NCBI GenBank assembly: GCA_009785525.1
Contig: WQWC01000019.1
Span: forward strand, 1-38,123
Direction of reading: 5' to 3'
Length of the DNA: 38,123 nt
Origin: Oscillospiraceae bacterium
GTDB taxonomy: Bacteria; Bacillota; Clostridia; Oscillospirales; Oscillospiraceae
Shown here: piece by piece, positions 30,123 through 37,793 of the stretch
How positions within the stretch are numbered: position 1 is the stretch's first letter
Layout of the letters: every line of letters starts with the position of its first letter
Program-made: the position numbers and the translations under genes
The notes under the pieces: generated by a model
Told to the model about the DNA's origin: nothing
The model's database searches: none
The model's input: only the letters and a program-made list of their open reading frames with translations

Positions 30123-30745
30123 TTAACATAGCCTTACCCAAAGGCAGATTGGGCGATAAAGCCTACGCCGTGTTTGAGGCCGCCGGATTCGGCTGCCCGT
30201 CAATCCACGCCCCGGGAAGGGCGCTGGTGTTCGAGAATGAGGAAACCGGCGTGCGGTATTTCTGGGTAAAACCCTCCGACGTGGCGATCTATGTTGAACG
30301 CGGCGCGGCTGATATCGGTGTTGCGGGGAAAGATATCCTGCTGGAATATTCACCGGAAGTGTATGAGCTGCTGGATCTGCAAATGGGCCGCTGCCGGATG
30401 GCGGTTGCCGCAGCGGCGGGATTCACCGACATACAGGGCAGGGCGCTGCGCGTCGCGACAAAGTTCACAAACATCGCGCAGGAGTTTTATGCCGGGAAAG
30501 GCCGGGAGATAGACATAATCAGACTGAACGGCTCAATCGAACTCGCGCCGCTGTTGGGATTATCGGATGTGATTGTCGATTTGGTCGAAACCGGTAGCAC
30601 CCTGCGGGAGAACAATCTCTCAGAGCTGGAGACAATCGCCCACATCACAGCGCGGCTGGTTGCTAATAAGGCGTCGTATAAGTTTAAGCATGATGAGATA
30701 TCCAAGCTTGTGAGCGAAGTGGAAGGGCAATTGGCGGTTACGTAG
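30119..30745 (+). CDS. hisG: ATP phosphoribosyltransferase, short catalytic subunit
   Basis: A 208-residue HisG of the short form, lacking the C-terminal regulatory domain, so it depends on HisZ. It makes phosphoribosyl-ATP from ATP and PRPP. Seen are INIALPKGRLGD, the GAADIGVAGKDIL segment, RVATKFTNIAQEFY, and the PRPP loop LSDVIVDLVETGSTLRENNL. RBS GGGAGG lies before the ATG, inside hisZ. Downstream the operon is interrupted by a repeat element and an AT-rich gene before hisD. Confidence 0.95.
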   Translation: MINIALPKGRLGDKAYAVFEAAGFGCPSIHAPGRALVFENEETGVRYFWVKPSDVAIYVERGAADIGVAGKDILLEYSPEVYELLDLQMGRCRMAVAAAAGFTDIQGRALRVATKFTNIAQEFYAGKGREIDIIRLNGSIELAPLLGLSDVIVDLVETGSTLRENNLSELETIAHITARLVANKASYKFKHDEISKLVSEVEGQLAVT

Positions 30746-30756
30746 AAACTCGCAAG

Positions 30757-30897
30757 AACAAAACACCCGGCTCTGCGGAGCCACCCTCTTTACTAAAGAG
30801 GGCAAAGACGAGGGATTTTCTTTAGGGAGACACCATCTACCGTCCCCCGCCCTCTTTAGTAAAGAGGGTGCCGACCGCAGTCGGCGGGTGTTTTGTT
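30757..30897. repeat. 141-bp palindromic MITE-like element inside the his operon
   Basis: The ends are 13-bp inverted repeats (AACAAAACACCCG and its complement, 30757-30769 and 30885-30897). Inside each arm lies a short GC hairpin (GGCTC/GAGCC; GCCGAC/GTCGGC) and a 19-base palindrome CCCTCTTTA-n-TAAAGAGGG (30784-30802 and 30850-30868). It has no coding capacity. Half-copies occur at 15254-15300 and 27406-27453. The whole can fold into a cruciform and may end hisG transcription. Confidence 0.8.
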
Positions 30898-30934
30898 TAT
30901 ATGCAAATAATTTATACGTGTAAAGGTGAGACAC

Positions 30935-31246
30935 ATGGGTTATCCCGTTGACATGAACAAGATTTGGTATCATGGTTCTAATCTGGAATTAGATATTTTG
31001 CGAGAAGGTTCAACAATAACGCAATGGAAAGAACTTGCTGAAGCATTTGCTACTAAACCAACTATGCTTGAGTATAGCGAGATTTTTTCACTTATTTCTC
31101 ATAATGGGATTGAAAAAGGGATTCTCTATATTATTGATGAGCCATTAAAGATGGATGTTGACGTATATCAGCATCCACGGACGACGATGGACAAGGGTAT
31201 AGAATTTATTACGAAAAGACCGCTTAAGTTAAAACGCATAGTATAA
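30935..31246 (+). CDS. Small AT-rich protein, possible ADP-ribosyltransferase-like fold
   Basis: A 103-residue protein starting at an ATG behind AAAGGTGAG (a GTG at 30926 and an ATG at 30953 are alternatives). KIWYHGSNLELDILREGSTIT followed by LAEAFATKPTMLEYS resembles a group of small bacterial proteins with a YHGS...L..GS.I core that recall ADP-ribosyl- or RNA 2'-phosphotransferases; this is a resemblance only. Its base composition and codon use are far more AT-rich than hisG and hisD on either side, so it was likely acquired, together with or beside the palindromic element. No obvious toxin or antitoxin partner is next to it. Function unknown. Confidence 0.65.
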   Translation: MGYPVDMNKIWYHGSNLELDILREGSTITQWKELAEAFATKPTMLEYSEIFSLISHNGIEKGILYIIDEPLKMDVDVYQHPRTTMDKGIEFITKRPLKLKRIV

Positions 31247-31279
31247 GCCACCCCCACAACCATACAAGGAGACGCACCC

Positions 31280-32548
31280 ATGATAAAAATCATAAAATCC
31301 AACGAATACAATCCCCCCACCACCCAAGGCCCATCCTCAACCAAGATTGCAGATTCCGTGCGGGCAATCATCGCCGACGTCGTTGCCCGCGGCGACACCG
31401 CTGTTTTGGAATATACTCAACAACATGACGGTTGCTCACCGGAGTCGTTCGAGGTTCCGGCCTCAGCGCTTGACGCCGCCCTCACGCAAATCGGCGCGGA
31501 GTTTGCCGGAGTTCTGCAACGCGCGGCGGGGAACATCGAGGCGTTCCACCGGCGGCAGGTTCGGGAGGGATTTGTTTTTACGCCGTCCGACGGCGTTGTA
31601 TTGGGGCAGAGGATTCTGCCGTTGCACCGTGTCGGGATATACATACCGGGCGGCACCGCGCCGTATCCGTCTACCGTGTTGATGAACGCAATCCCGGCGA
31701 AGATTGCCGGGGTCGGGGAGATAATTATGGTCACGCCGCCATCAAAAGATGGGGTGAATCCGGCGGTTCTGGCCGCCGCGAAGATTGCCGGGGTGGATCG
31801 GGTCTTCACCGTCGGCGGGGCGCAGGCGATTGCGGCGCTGGCATACGGTACGGAATCCATACCGCGTGTGGACAAAATCACAGGCCCCGGCAACGAGTTT
31901 GTCGCCGAGGCAAAGCGGCAGGTGTTCGGAGTTGTCGGCATAGATATGATCGCCGGGCCATCCGATATTTTGATTATCGCGGACACAAACGGCGACCCCG
32001 TGTTGATTGCCGCCGATATGCTGTCTCAATGCGAACACGGCGGGGACGGGGCCGCCGCGGTGCTTGTCACGACCTGCGAAAATCTGGCGCGGAGTGTTGC
32101 CGCCGAGATCGAGCGTCAGCTGGGTGAGATCCCGCGTGAAGCAATCGCCCGGCAGGCGGTGGAGAATCACAGCAAAATCATTATCGCCGAAACTCTTGAC
32201 GAGGCGTTCGATATCTCAAACGACCTCGCGCCGGAGCATTTGGAGATTTTTCTTGATGAACCGTTTGAATATCTGGGTCGCGTGACGAACGCGGGGTCAG
32301 TCTTCCTGGGCCGCAACACGCCGGAGCCGCTGGGAGACTACTACGCCGGGCCGAATCATACGCTGCCAACCTCCGGCACCGCCAGATTCTCCAGCGGCCT
32401 TGGGGTGGAGGATTTTACGAAGAGGTCAACATTTACGTACTACTCCGAAGATGCGCTGCGGAAAATCGGTGACGATGTTGTGAAGTTTGCGCAGAAGGAA
32501 GGCTTTGACGCCCACGCCAGGGCTGTATCAAGGAGGACTGAACGATGA
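31280..32548 (+). CDS. hisD: Histidinol dehydrogenase
   Basis: A 422-residue enzyme that catalyses the last two oxidation steps to histidine using NAD and zinc. Motifs are GGTAPYPSTVLMNAIPAKIAG, VDKITGPGNEFVAEAK, DMIAGPSDILIIAD, and the active-site regions SQCEHGGDGAA and APEHLEIF with the catalytic Glu-His. The ATG has AAGGAGA upstream. Its stop overlaps hisC by four bases. The first 33 bases upstream give no promoter; transcription is expected from the his promoter through the inserted segment or from an unrecognised site. Confidence 0.96.
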   Translation: MIKIIKSNEYNPPTTQGPSSTKIADSVRAIIADVVARGDTAVLEYTQQHDGCSPESFEVPASALDAALTQIGAEFAGVLQRAAGNIEAFHRRQVREGFVFTPSDGVVLGQRILPLHRVGIYIPGGTAPYPSTVLMNAIPAKIAGVGEIIMVTPPSKDGVNPAVLAAAKIAGVDRVFTVGGAQAIAALAYGTESIPRVDKITGPGNEFVAEAKRQVFGVVGIDMIAGPSDILIIADTNGDPVLIAADMLSQCEHGGDGAAAVLVTTCENLARSVAAEIERQLGEIPREAIARQAVENHSKIIIAETLDEAFDISNDLAPEHLEIFLDEPFEYLGRVTNAGSVFLGRNTPEPLGDYYAGPNHTLPTSGTARFSSGLGVEDFTKRSTFTYYSEDALRKIGDDVVKFAQKEGFDAHARAVSRRTER

Positions 32549-33624
32549 GCAAATTTTTATCCTCCCGCCATGCCGGACTGAACGAGTATGTTCCCGGTGA
32601 ACAGCCGAGCGATATGCAATACATCAAGCTGAATACAAACGAGTCGCCGTATCCGCCTTCTCCGGGTGTGCTTTCCGCGTTGAGCGAGGCGGAGATATCG
32701 AAGCTGAATCTATACCCGAATCCGGACGGGACGCGGCTTATAGAGAAACTCGCGGAGACTTACGGCGTGGGGCCGGAGAACGTGGTCATCGGCAATGGGT
32801 CTGATGAGTTGCTGGCATTCGCGTTCATGGCGTTCTGCGACCCGGTTGGGGTTTGTTTCCCCAACATCACGTACGGATTTTACCCGGTGTATGCGCAGCT
32901 TTTCGGCGTATCGTATCGGCAGATTCCGCTGGCGGAAGACTTCACCGTCCGGGTGGAGGATTACATCGGCGTGAATCGGCACGTAATTCTGGCAAATCCG
33001 AACGCGCCGACCGGGATTGCCCTGACACTTGCCGACATCAGGCGGATCGCGGAGAGCAACCCCGATAACGTTGTGCTGATTGATGAGGCGTATGTAGACT
33101 TCGGCGCGGAATCAGCCATCGCGCTGGTGCGGGAGCATGAGAATTTGCTTGTTATGCATACGTATTCCAAGGCGCGGTCAATGGCTGGGGCGCGGCTGGC
33201 TTACGCTATTGCGCAAAAAACGTTGATTGAGGATTTGAACAAGATGAAATACTCGTTCAACCCATATAACGTCAACAGATTGACTCAACTTGCCGGACAC
33301 GCCGCCCTCTGCGACGCGGAGTATTACACCGCGAACTGCCGCAATATTATCAGGACGCGGGAGTATACCGAACAAAAACTGCAAGACTTGGGATTTGAGC
33401 TGACGGATTCCAAAGCGAATTTCGTGTTTGCCAAAAAACCGGGATTTTCAGGGCGGGAACTGTATCTTGCGCTAAAGCAAAAAGGCATACTGGTGCGCCA
33501 GTTCAACGATGGGCGGATATCGGATTATTTGCGGATATCAATAGGCACGCGGGAACAAATGGATGCCTGCATCACAGCGATAGAATCAATCGTAGGGGAC
33601 GATGGCAATCGTCCCGAATACTGA
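32545..33624 (+). CDS. hisC: Histidinol-phosphate aminotransferase
   Basis: A 359-residue class I/II PLP aminotransferase that turns imidazole-acetol phosphate into histidinol phosphate. LNTNESPYPPSP, NGSDELLAFAF, ANPNAPTG, the aspartate of LIDEAYVDF and the Schiff-base lysine in TYSKARSMAGARLAYA are in place. The last 12 codons or so (SIVGDDGNRPEY) read through a GTAGGGGACGATGGCAATCG repeat, so the present C-terminus is repeat-derived. Translation overlaps hisD. Other his genes (B, A, F, H, I) are not in the window. Confidence 0.95.
   Translation: MSKFLSSRHAGLNEYVPGEQPSDMQYIKLNTNESPYPPSPGVLSALSEAEISKLNLYPNPDGTRLIEKLAETYGVGPENVVIGNGSDELLAFAFMAFCDPVGVCFPNITYGFYPVYAQLFGVSYRQIPLAEDFTVRVEDYIGVNRHVILANPNAPTGIALTLADIRRIAESNPDNVVLIDEAYVDFGAESAIALVREHENLLVMHTYSKARSMAGARLAYAIAQKTLIEDLNKMKYSFNPYNVNRLTQLAGHAALCDAEYYTANCRNIIRTREYTEQKLQDLGFELTDSKANFVFAKKPGFSGRELYLALKQKGILVRQFNDGRISDYLRISIGTREQMDACITAIESIVGDDGNRPEY
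33592..33615. repeat. Dispersed GTAGGGG hairpin inside the hisC 3' end
   Basis: GGGACGAT pairs with ATCGTCCC around GGCA, and it starts with GTAGGGG. It lies inside the reading frame of hisC. The sequence on to 33723 has further GC-rich repeats (GCGCAAAGCGCGCCCCTAC) but no gene. Confidence 0.7.
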
Positions 33625-33723
33625 TTTCCGCCATCCTCTGGCTATCTGCGTACTGCACAGACGCGCAAAGCGCGCCCCTACAGATGGTGCGTCAACACCG
33701 TGGGCGCACTTTGCGCGTTCACA

Positions 33724-34152
33724 TCACAGCTTGCGCACGTTTGACGATATCTCCGACAGCGCCTTTGACGCTTCCATGTCATACGCGTGAGTCCTTGCCA
33801 TATCGCCGAGGGATAGCATTCCGACAAGTCTCCCGTCCTGCACCACCGGCAGGCGCCGGACTTGACCTACAGACATCTGCCGCGCGGCTTCCCGCACATC
33901 GTCGGTTGGGCTCACGGTCAAGAGGCTTTTCGACATGATCTCGCGCACCGGAGTTGTCTCCGGGTCGTTTTCCGAGGCGATGCACCGCAGTACGATATCC
34001 CGGTCAGTCACAATGCCTTTCAGCTGCCCATCGTCATTGCACACCGGCACGGAGCCTATGTTGTGCCTGAAAAACATCCTCGCCGCCTGGGATACCGGCT
34101 CTTCCGGCGATATTGAAACAACACTGTCGCTCATTAATTCCGATACTAGCAT
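33724..34152 (-). CDS. Tandem CBS-domain protein
   Basis: A 142-residue protein made of two CBS domains, which together bind adenine nucleotides: the first, about residues 1-60, with VVSISPEEPVSQAARMFFRHNIGSVPV-type segment and GIVTDRDIV; the second with LLTVSPTDDVREAARQM and RRLPVVQDGRLVGMLSLGDMA. No catalytic or transport domain is attached. It is a stand-alone CBS pair, widespread and thought to sense energy state. It faces away from hisC, in its own minus-strand unit. A starting ATG with GGAGGATC lies at 34152. Confidence 0.9.
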   Translation of the reverse strand: MLVSELMSDSVVSISPEEPVSQAARMFFRHNIGSVPVCNDDGQLKGIVTDRDIVLRCIASENDPETTPVREIMSKSLLTVSPTDDVREAARQMSVGQVRRLPVVQDGRLVGMLSLGDMARTHAYDMEASKALSEISSNVRKL

Positions 34153-34242
34153 TTTTTTGATCCTCCGTCATCATTGTCGTTACCAAAATTATTGACAATC
34201 ACGGGGGATTTTATTCTTTCGGGAAAATTTATCAAAAAGTCG

Positions 34243-34270
34243 TTGACTAATTTGGGGAGATTATGATAAT
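34243..34270 (+). promoter_or_regulatory. Promoter of the small secreted protein gene
   Basis: TTGACT (34243-34248) and GATAAT (34265-34270), spacer 16 bp, in an AT-rich stretch. Confidence 0.6.
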
Positions 34271-34301
34271 ATGTTTAAATAAGTCAGGGAGGCTGTTCAT
34301 T

Positions 34302-34718
34302 ATGAAAATTAAAAAAATGCTTATTTTTGTCATGGTTATTATAATTGTGGCAATGATGAGTGTACCCATTGCTTTAGCTGATGAATCTGGTGATGAACCA
34401 ATAGAACCTATGACAATTACCAGAACTGTAACTGTTCATCTAGGCGGATGGTCATCATCTGCACAAGTGCCTAGCTCTACCTCTATTACTTATACAGATG
34501 GTCGTTTTGTTTATGCAGGTGTGGTATCAAGGATAAGCAGCCCGCTACAAAGTAATCAAGGCGGATGGGGAGCGCTTTTTAGCGGAACACTTCAACGCAC
34601 AGCTGAATTATGGTCGATTGATGATGTAGCCGGAGTTCATATTACTGATCCCGGTGCAGCATTTCTCGCCTCCTACCTTGTAACGAACATCGCTATTATT
34701 TATATTTTCTTCCAGTAA
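34302..34718 (+). CDS. Small secreted protein of unknown function
   Basis: A 138-residue protein with a clear signal peptide: MKIKKM, a hydrophobic core of about 17 residues, then ALADES as a likely cleavage site near residue 26. The mature part is rich in Ser/Thr (WSSSAQVPSSTSITYTDGR) and ends with a second hydrophobic stretch (FLASYLVTNIAIIYIFFQ), so it may stay membrane-bound. No family is recognised. The ATG at 34302 has GGGAGG upstream; an ATG at 34263 falls inside the promoter. Codon use is AT-rich compared with neighbours, suggesting acquisition. It has its own promoter and terminator, and sits just upstream of an ABC exporter, which could be relevant but is not shown. Confidence 0.75.
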   Translation: MKIKKMLIFVMVIIIVAMMSVPIALADESGDEPIEPMTITRTVTVHLGGWSSSAQVPSSTSITYTDGRFVYAGVVSRISSPLQSNQGGWGALFSGTLQRTAELWSIDDVAGVHITDPGAAFLASYLVTNIAIIYIFFQ

Positions 34719-34794
34719 TCTGATTTTATCGTTTGGAAAATAAGGTGACGCCCCTTCAATGCCGTTAAGTTAATCAAAAACATCCTAAACAAAT

Positions 34795-34821
34795 AAAATC
34801 CGCATTATAGTGCGGATTTTT
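34795..34821 (+). terminator. Terminator after the small secreted protein gene
   Basis: AAAATCCGCA (34795-34804) pairs with TGCGGATTTT (34811-34820) and is followed by more T. Bidirectional. Confidence 0.85.
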
Positions 34822-34880
34822 GTTCGTCCCTCGTCCCATTTGCATTTGCAAGGCAAGTGTTTTTATAAGGAGGACACACA

Positions 34881-35777
34881 ATGTCAAACTACAGCCTGGA
34901 AATTAACAACCTGACAAAAAAATTCGGCAAATTCACGGCGCTGGATGATATCAGCCTGAATGTCGCGAAAGGCGAGGTGTTCGGCTACCTCGGCCCGAAC
35001 GGGTCGGGCAAGACGACGACTATCCGCGTACTGCTGGGAATCCTGAAAGCCACGCGTGGCAGCGCGAAGGTGTTCGGGATGAACGCGTGGAGCGACGCTG
35101 TGGAAATCCACAAAAAAATCGCCTATGTCCCGGGTGACGTGAATCTTTGGCCAAACCTGACAGGTGGGGAAGTTATTGACCTGTTCGTTCGTTTATGCGG
35201 AAAGCTTGACAAATCTCGGCGTGAACGCTTAATAGAAATGTTTGACTTCGACCCCACGAAAAAGTGCCGGACGTATTCCAAAGGCAACCGGCAGAAAGTC
35301 GCGTTAATCGCGGCGTTCGCATCCGACGCAGAGCTCTTTATTTTAGACGAGCCGACAAGCGGGCTTGACCCGCTAATGGGTCAGGTGTTCAAAGAATGCG
35401 TGCTGGAAAAGAAAAATAACGGCAGCGGCGTATTGCTCTCCAGCCACATTATGTCGGAGGTGGAAGAGCTTTGTGACAGAGTCGGGATCATCCGCCGCGG
35501 CAAGCTGATAGATACAGGTACGCTGGAAGCGCTGCGGCACATGACGCAAATCACGATGAAAGTCGAGACAAGCGTCCCGCTGGACGGACTTGAAAATATC
35601 GGCGGCGTACACAATATTGCACTGACCGATAGCGGCACGACATTCCAGGTCGATAACAGTGCTATCGGTGAAGTCGTGGCGCATATATCGAAGTTCGGGG
35701 TCAAAAAACTCGAAAGCACACCACCGACGCTTGAGGATATATTTATCCGGCATTACACGGCGGAAGGGGGTGCGTGA
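34881..35777 (+). CDS. ABC transporter ATP-binding protein
   Basis: A 298-residue ATPase of the ABC-2 exporter type. Walker A is GPNGSGKTTT near residue 37, the signature is YSKGNRQKVALI, and Walker B is LFILDEPTSGLDP; the H-loop is in LSSHIMSEVEEL. The C-terminal 80 residues form the extra regulatory domain frequent in such ATPases. AAGGAGGACACACA precedes the ATG. It overlaps the permease gene by four bases. The substrate is unknown. Confidence 0.92.
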   Translation: MSNYSLEINNLTKKFGKFTALDDISLNVAKGEVFGYLGPNGSGKTTTIRVLLGILKATRGSAKVFGMNAWSDAVEIHKKIAYVPGDVNLWPNLTGGEVIDLFVRLCGKLDKSRRERLIEMFDFDPTKKCRTYSKGNRQKVALIAAFASDAELFILDEPTSGLDPLMGQVFKECVLEKKNNGSGVLLSSHIMSEVEELCDRVGIIRRGKLIDTGTLEALRHMTQITMKVETSVPLDGLENIGGVHNIALTDSGTTFQVDNSAIGEVVAHISKFGVKKLESTPPTLEDIFIRHYTAEGGA

Positions 35778-37372
35778 ATTTGCGCGGCGCATTCTATAAC
35801 AGCGGGAAGCTGTTAAAATTCATGCTACGGCGGGAGCGGATTAATTCCACGCTGTGGCTTGTGATACTCATCCTGTTCTCGGTGGCGCTGGCCTCGGCGA
35901 TGGCAGATATGTTCGACCCCGCCGCCAGACAGGCATTGGCGGAGACGCTGCAGAACCCGGCAATGATCGCGATGATGGGGCCGGTCTTCGGCGCGGAAAA
36001 TTATACAGCCGGGGCGATGTATTCCGGCTCAATGTTCTTGTGGGTGGCAATCGCCGTCGCGGTGATGAACATTCTGCTTGTTGTCCGTCACACAAGGGCT
36101 GATGAAGAGAAGGGGCGGGCCGAGGTTATACGCAGTCTTCCCGTTGGGCGGATGGCTACGCTCCATTCCGCCATGATTCTGGCGCTTATAGTAAACGTAA
36201 TTCTCGCCGTTTTCACCGGGTTTGGAATCGCCGTCCTCGGCGTTGAGAGCATGGGGTTTTCGGGGTCGATTCTGTACGGTGCGGCGCTGGGCGTTGTGGG
36301 TTTGTTCTTTGCGGCATTGGCAGCGTTATTCTCACAGCTGTGCGCATCTTCCCGCGGGGCGTTGGGGTATTCTGGGGCGACGCTGGGGTTGTTCTACTTC
36401 ATGCGCGCCGCCGGGGATGTCGGCAATGAGACATTGTCGCTGATAAGCCCGCTTGGCCTCGCACAGAGGGCGCAGATATATGTTGAGAATCATTGGTGGC
36501 CTATCGCGATTTTACTCGCGGCTTCCGCAATCGTCGCCGTTGTGGCCTATCGGCTGAACGCTTTGCGGGACATTGACCAAGGATTCATCGCCGCCAGACC
36601 CGGGCCGCGTGACGGACGTCTCAAAACTCCGTTTGGATTCTCATACAGGCTTCTGCGCAATTCGCTAATCACATGGTTCATCATAATGCTGCTTCTTGGC
36701 GCGTCTTACGGGTCCTTGCTGGGTGATATTGAGACTTTTGTTGCCGAGAGTGAGTTTTATCAAAGGGTTATCGGCGCGAACGATCAATTCACAACGGCGG
36801 AGATGTTCGTGACTATGGTGAACTCCATGGCGGCGCTGACTTGCCTTGTGCCAATTCTAATGGCCGCCTTAAAACTGCGGACAGAAGAAAGAGAAGGCCG
36901 GTCAGAGCATATATTGACCAGGTCGGTCTGCCGGATAAAGTACCTCGCGTCGTTCGCCGTGCCGGCATTTGTTATGAGTGCATTGTTCCAGCTCGCTACC
37001 GCAATCGGCCTATACATATCGGCCGCCGCAGTTTTGGACGAGCCTGTCGCGTTTGCGTTTCTCGCCCGGGCGAATTTAGTTTACCTGCCCGCGTTGTGGG
37101 TGACTCTGGGCATCGCTGTCTTTTTGATAGGGGCGTTGCCCCGCGCTTCAGGCGCTGTATGGGCGTATTTCGGATTCTCGTTCTTCACCGCGTTCATGGG
37201 TCGCATGTTAAATCTGCCGGAATGGCTGGGGCGGCTTTCGCCGTTCGGGTATATCCCTCAGCTGCCGATAGATGAGGTAAGGCTTGGCGTATTGCTCACG
37301 CTGGTCGCTGTGGCAGCGGCACTGACGGCGTTGGGGTTTGTGTTTTATAAAAGGCGGGACGTTGCGTTTTAG
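35774..37372 (+). CDS. ABC-2 type exporter permease (polyketide-antibiotic exporter-like)
   Basis: A 532-residue membrane protein with about 12 hydrophobic helices in two similar halves, each starting with an amphipathic N-terminal region (residues 15-40 and about 300-320). The N-terminal LLKFMLRRERINSTLWL, VVRHTRADEEKGRAEVIRSLPVGR and the matching second-half LKLRTEEREGRSEHILTRSVCR are typical of duplicated permeases called exporters of polyketide antibiotics. GTG start overlaps the ATPase stop (GTGA). It probably confers efflux of a hydrophobic drug; no regulator gene lies beside it. Confidence 0.9.
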   Translation: MNLRGAFYNSGKLLKFMLRRERINSTLWLVILILFSVALASAMADMFDPAARQALAETLQNPAMIAMMGPVFGAENYTAGAMYSGSMFLWVAIAVAVMNILLVVRHTRADEEKGRAEVIRSLPVGRMATLHSAMILALIVNVILAVFTGFGIAVLGVESMGFSGSILYGAALGVVGLFFAALAALFSQLCASSRGALGYSGATLGLFYFMRAAGDVGNETLSLISPLGLAQRAQIYVENHWWPIAILLAASAIVAVVAYRLNALRDIDQGFIAARPGPRDGRLKTPFGFSYRLLRNSLITWFIIMLLLGASYGSLLGDIETFVAESEFYQRVIGANDQFTTAEMFVTMVNSMAALTCLVPILMAALKLRTEEREGRSEHILTRSVCRIKYLASFAVPAFVMSALFQLATAIGLYISAAAVLDEPVAFAFLARANLVYLPALWVTLGIAVFLIGALPRASGAVWAYFGFSFFTAFMGRMLNLPEWLGRLSPFGYIPQLPIDEVRLGVLLTLVAVAAALTALGFVFYKRRDVAF

Positions 37373-37392
37373 TGGGAGTTACACCTAGACTT

Positions 37393-37415
37393 GTAGGGGC
37401 GAACATTGTTCGCCC
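37393..37415. repeat. Dispersed GTAGGGGCG hairpin after the permease gene
   Basis: GGGCGAACA and the complementary TGTTCGCCC overlap around the centre, starting with GTAGGGGCG. It lies 20 bases past the permease stop and probably serves as its transcript end; no T-run follows. Confidence 0.65.
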
Positions 37416-37460
37416 GCCGTCCCTCATCACCGGAAAATGCAACACTCTCAAAAATTTTAC

Positions 37461-37489
37461 TTGCTTTTTCAAAATAGATATGCTAATAT
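37461..37489 (+). promoter_or_regulatory. Promoter of tRNA-Arg
   Basis: TTGCTT (37461-37466), 17-bp spacer, TAATAT (37484-37489) with TGC just before it (extended -10). Start expected near 37496. Confidence 0.65.
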
Positions 37490-37511
37490 ATCAAAGCGTT
37501 ATGCGCAACAT

Positions 37512-37588
37512 GCGCCCGTAGCTTAGATGGATAAAGTGCATGGCTACGAACCATGAGATCAGGGGTTCGAGTCCCTTCGGGCGTGCCA
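37512..37588 (+). tRNA. tRNA-Arg(ACG)
   Basis: A complete cloverleaf with encoded CCA. Acceptor GCGCCCG pairs with CGGGCGT (first pair G-T), D-arm TAGCTTAGATGGATA, anticodon stem CATGG/CCATG with loop CTACGAA (anticodon ACG, 37545-37547), T-arm AGGGGTTCGAGTCCCTT. The A34 would be edited to inosine by TadA to read CGU, CGC and CGA. It is a single-gene unit with promoter and terminator. tRNA 3' ends are common integration sites, relevant to the remnants downstream. Confidence 0.96.
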
Positions 37589-37593
37589 TAGCT

Positions 37594-37630
37594 GAACAAA
37601 ACACTACTTGCTGAGGGTAGTGTTTTGTTC
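37594..37630 (+). terminator. Long hairpin terminator after tRNA-Arg
   Basis: A perfect 14-bp stem (GAACAAAACACTAC with GTAGTGTTTTGTTC) around nine bases. The ACAAAACAC sequence echoes the ends of the palindromic element in the his operon. Confidence 0.85.
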
Positions 37631-37660
37631 GTATTAAGCGTGCCAAACACGCGTAATACG
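37630..37660. repeat. Second hairpin beyond the tRNA terminator
   Basis: CGTATTA and TAATACG enclose GCGTG/CACGC with one mismatch between. It contains an eight-base repeat, GCGTGCCA (37638-37645), of the tRNA 3' end (37581-37588). Function unknown. Confidence 0.5.
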
Positions 37661-37793
37661 GCAGGACGGGGTCAACTGTTGTATTCATCAGACCAAATGG
37701 CCGTATATGGCGAGCTTCATTGTATAGCCTAACCGGGATAAAGAAAACGCCCGCGATTTTTTCACATAAGTAGAATATGGTCAATATCCATAA

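Noticed and set aside
30757-30897. A CRISPR-like pattern in the repeated CCCTCTTTA units
   Set aside because: Only two copies in inverted symmetry, no regular spacers and no cas genes; it is a palindromic element.
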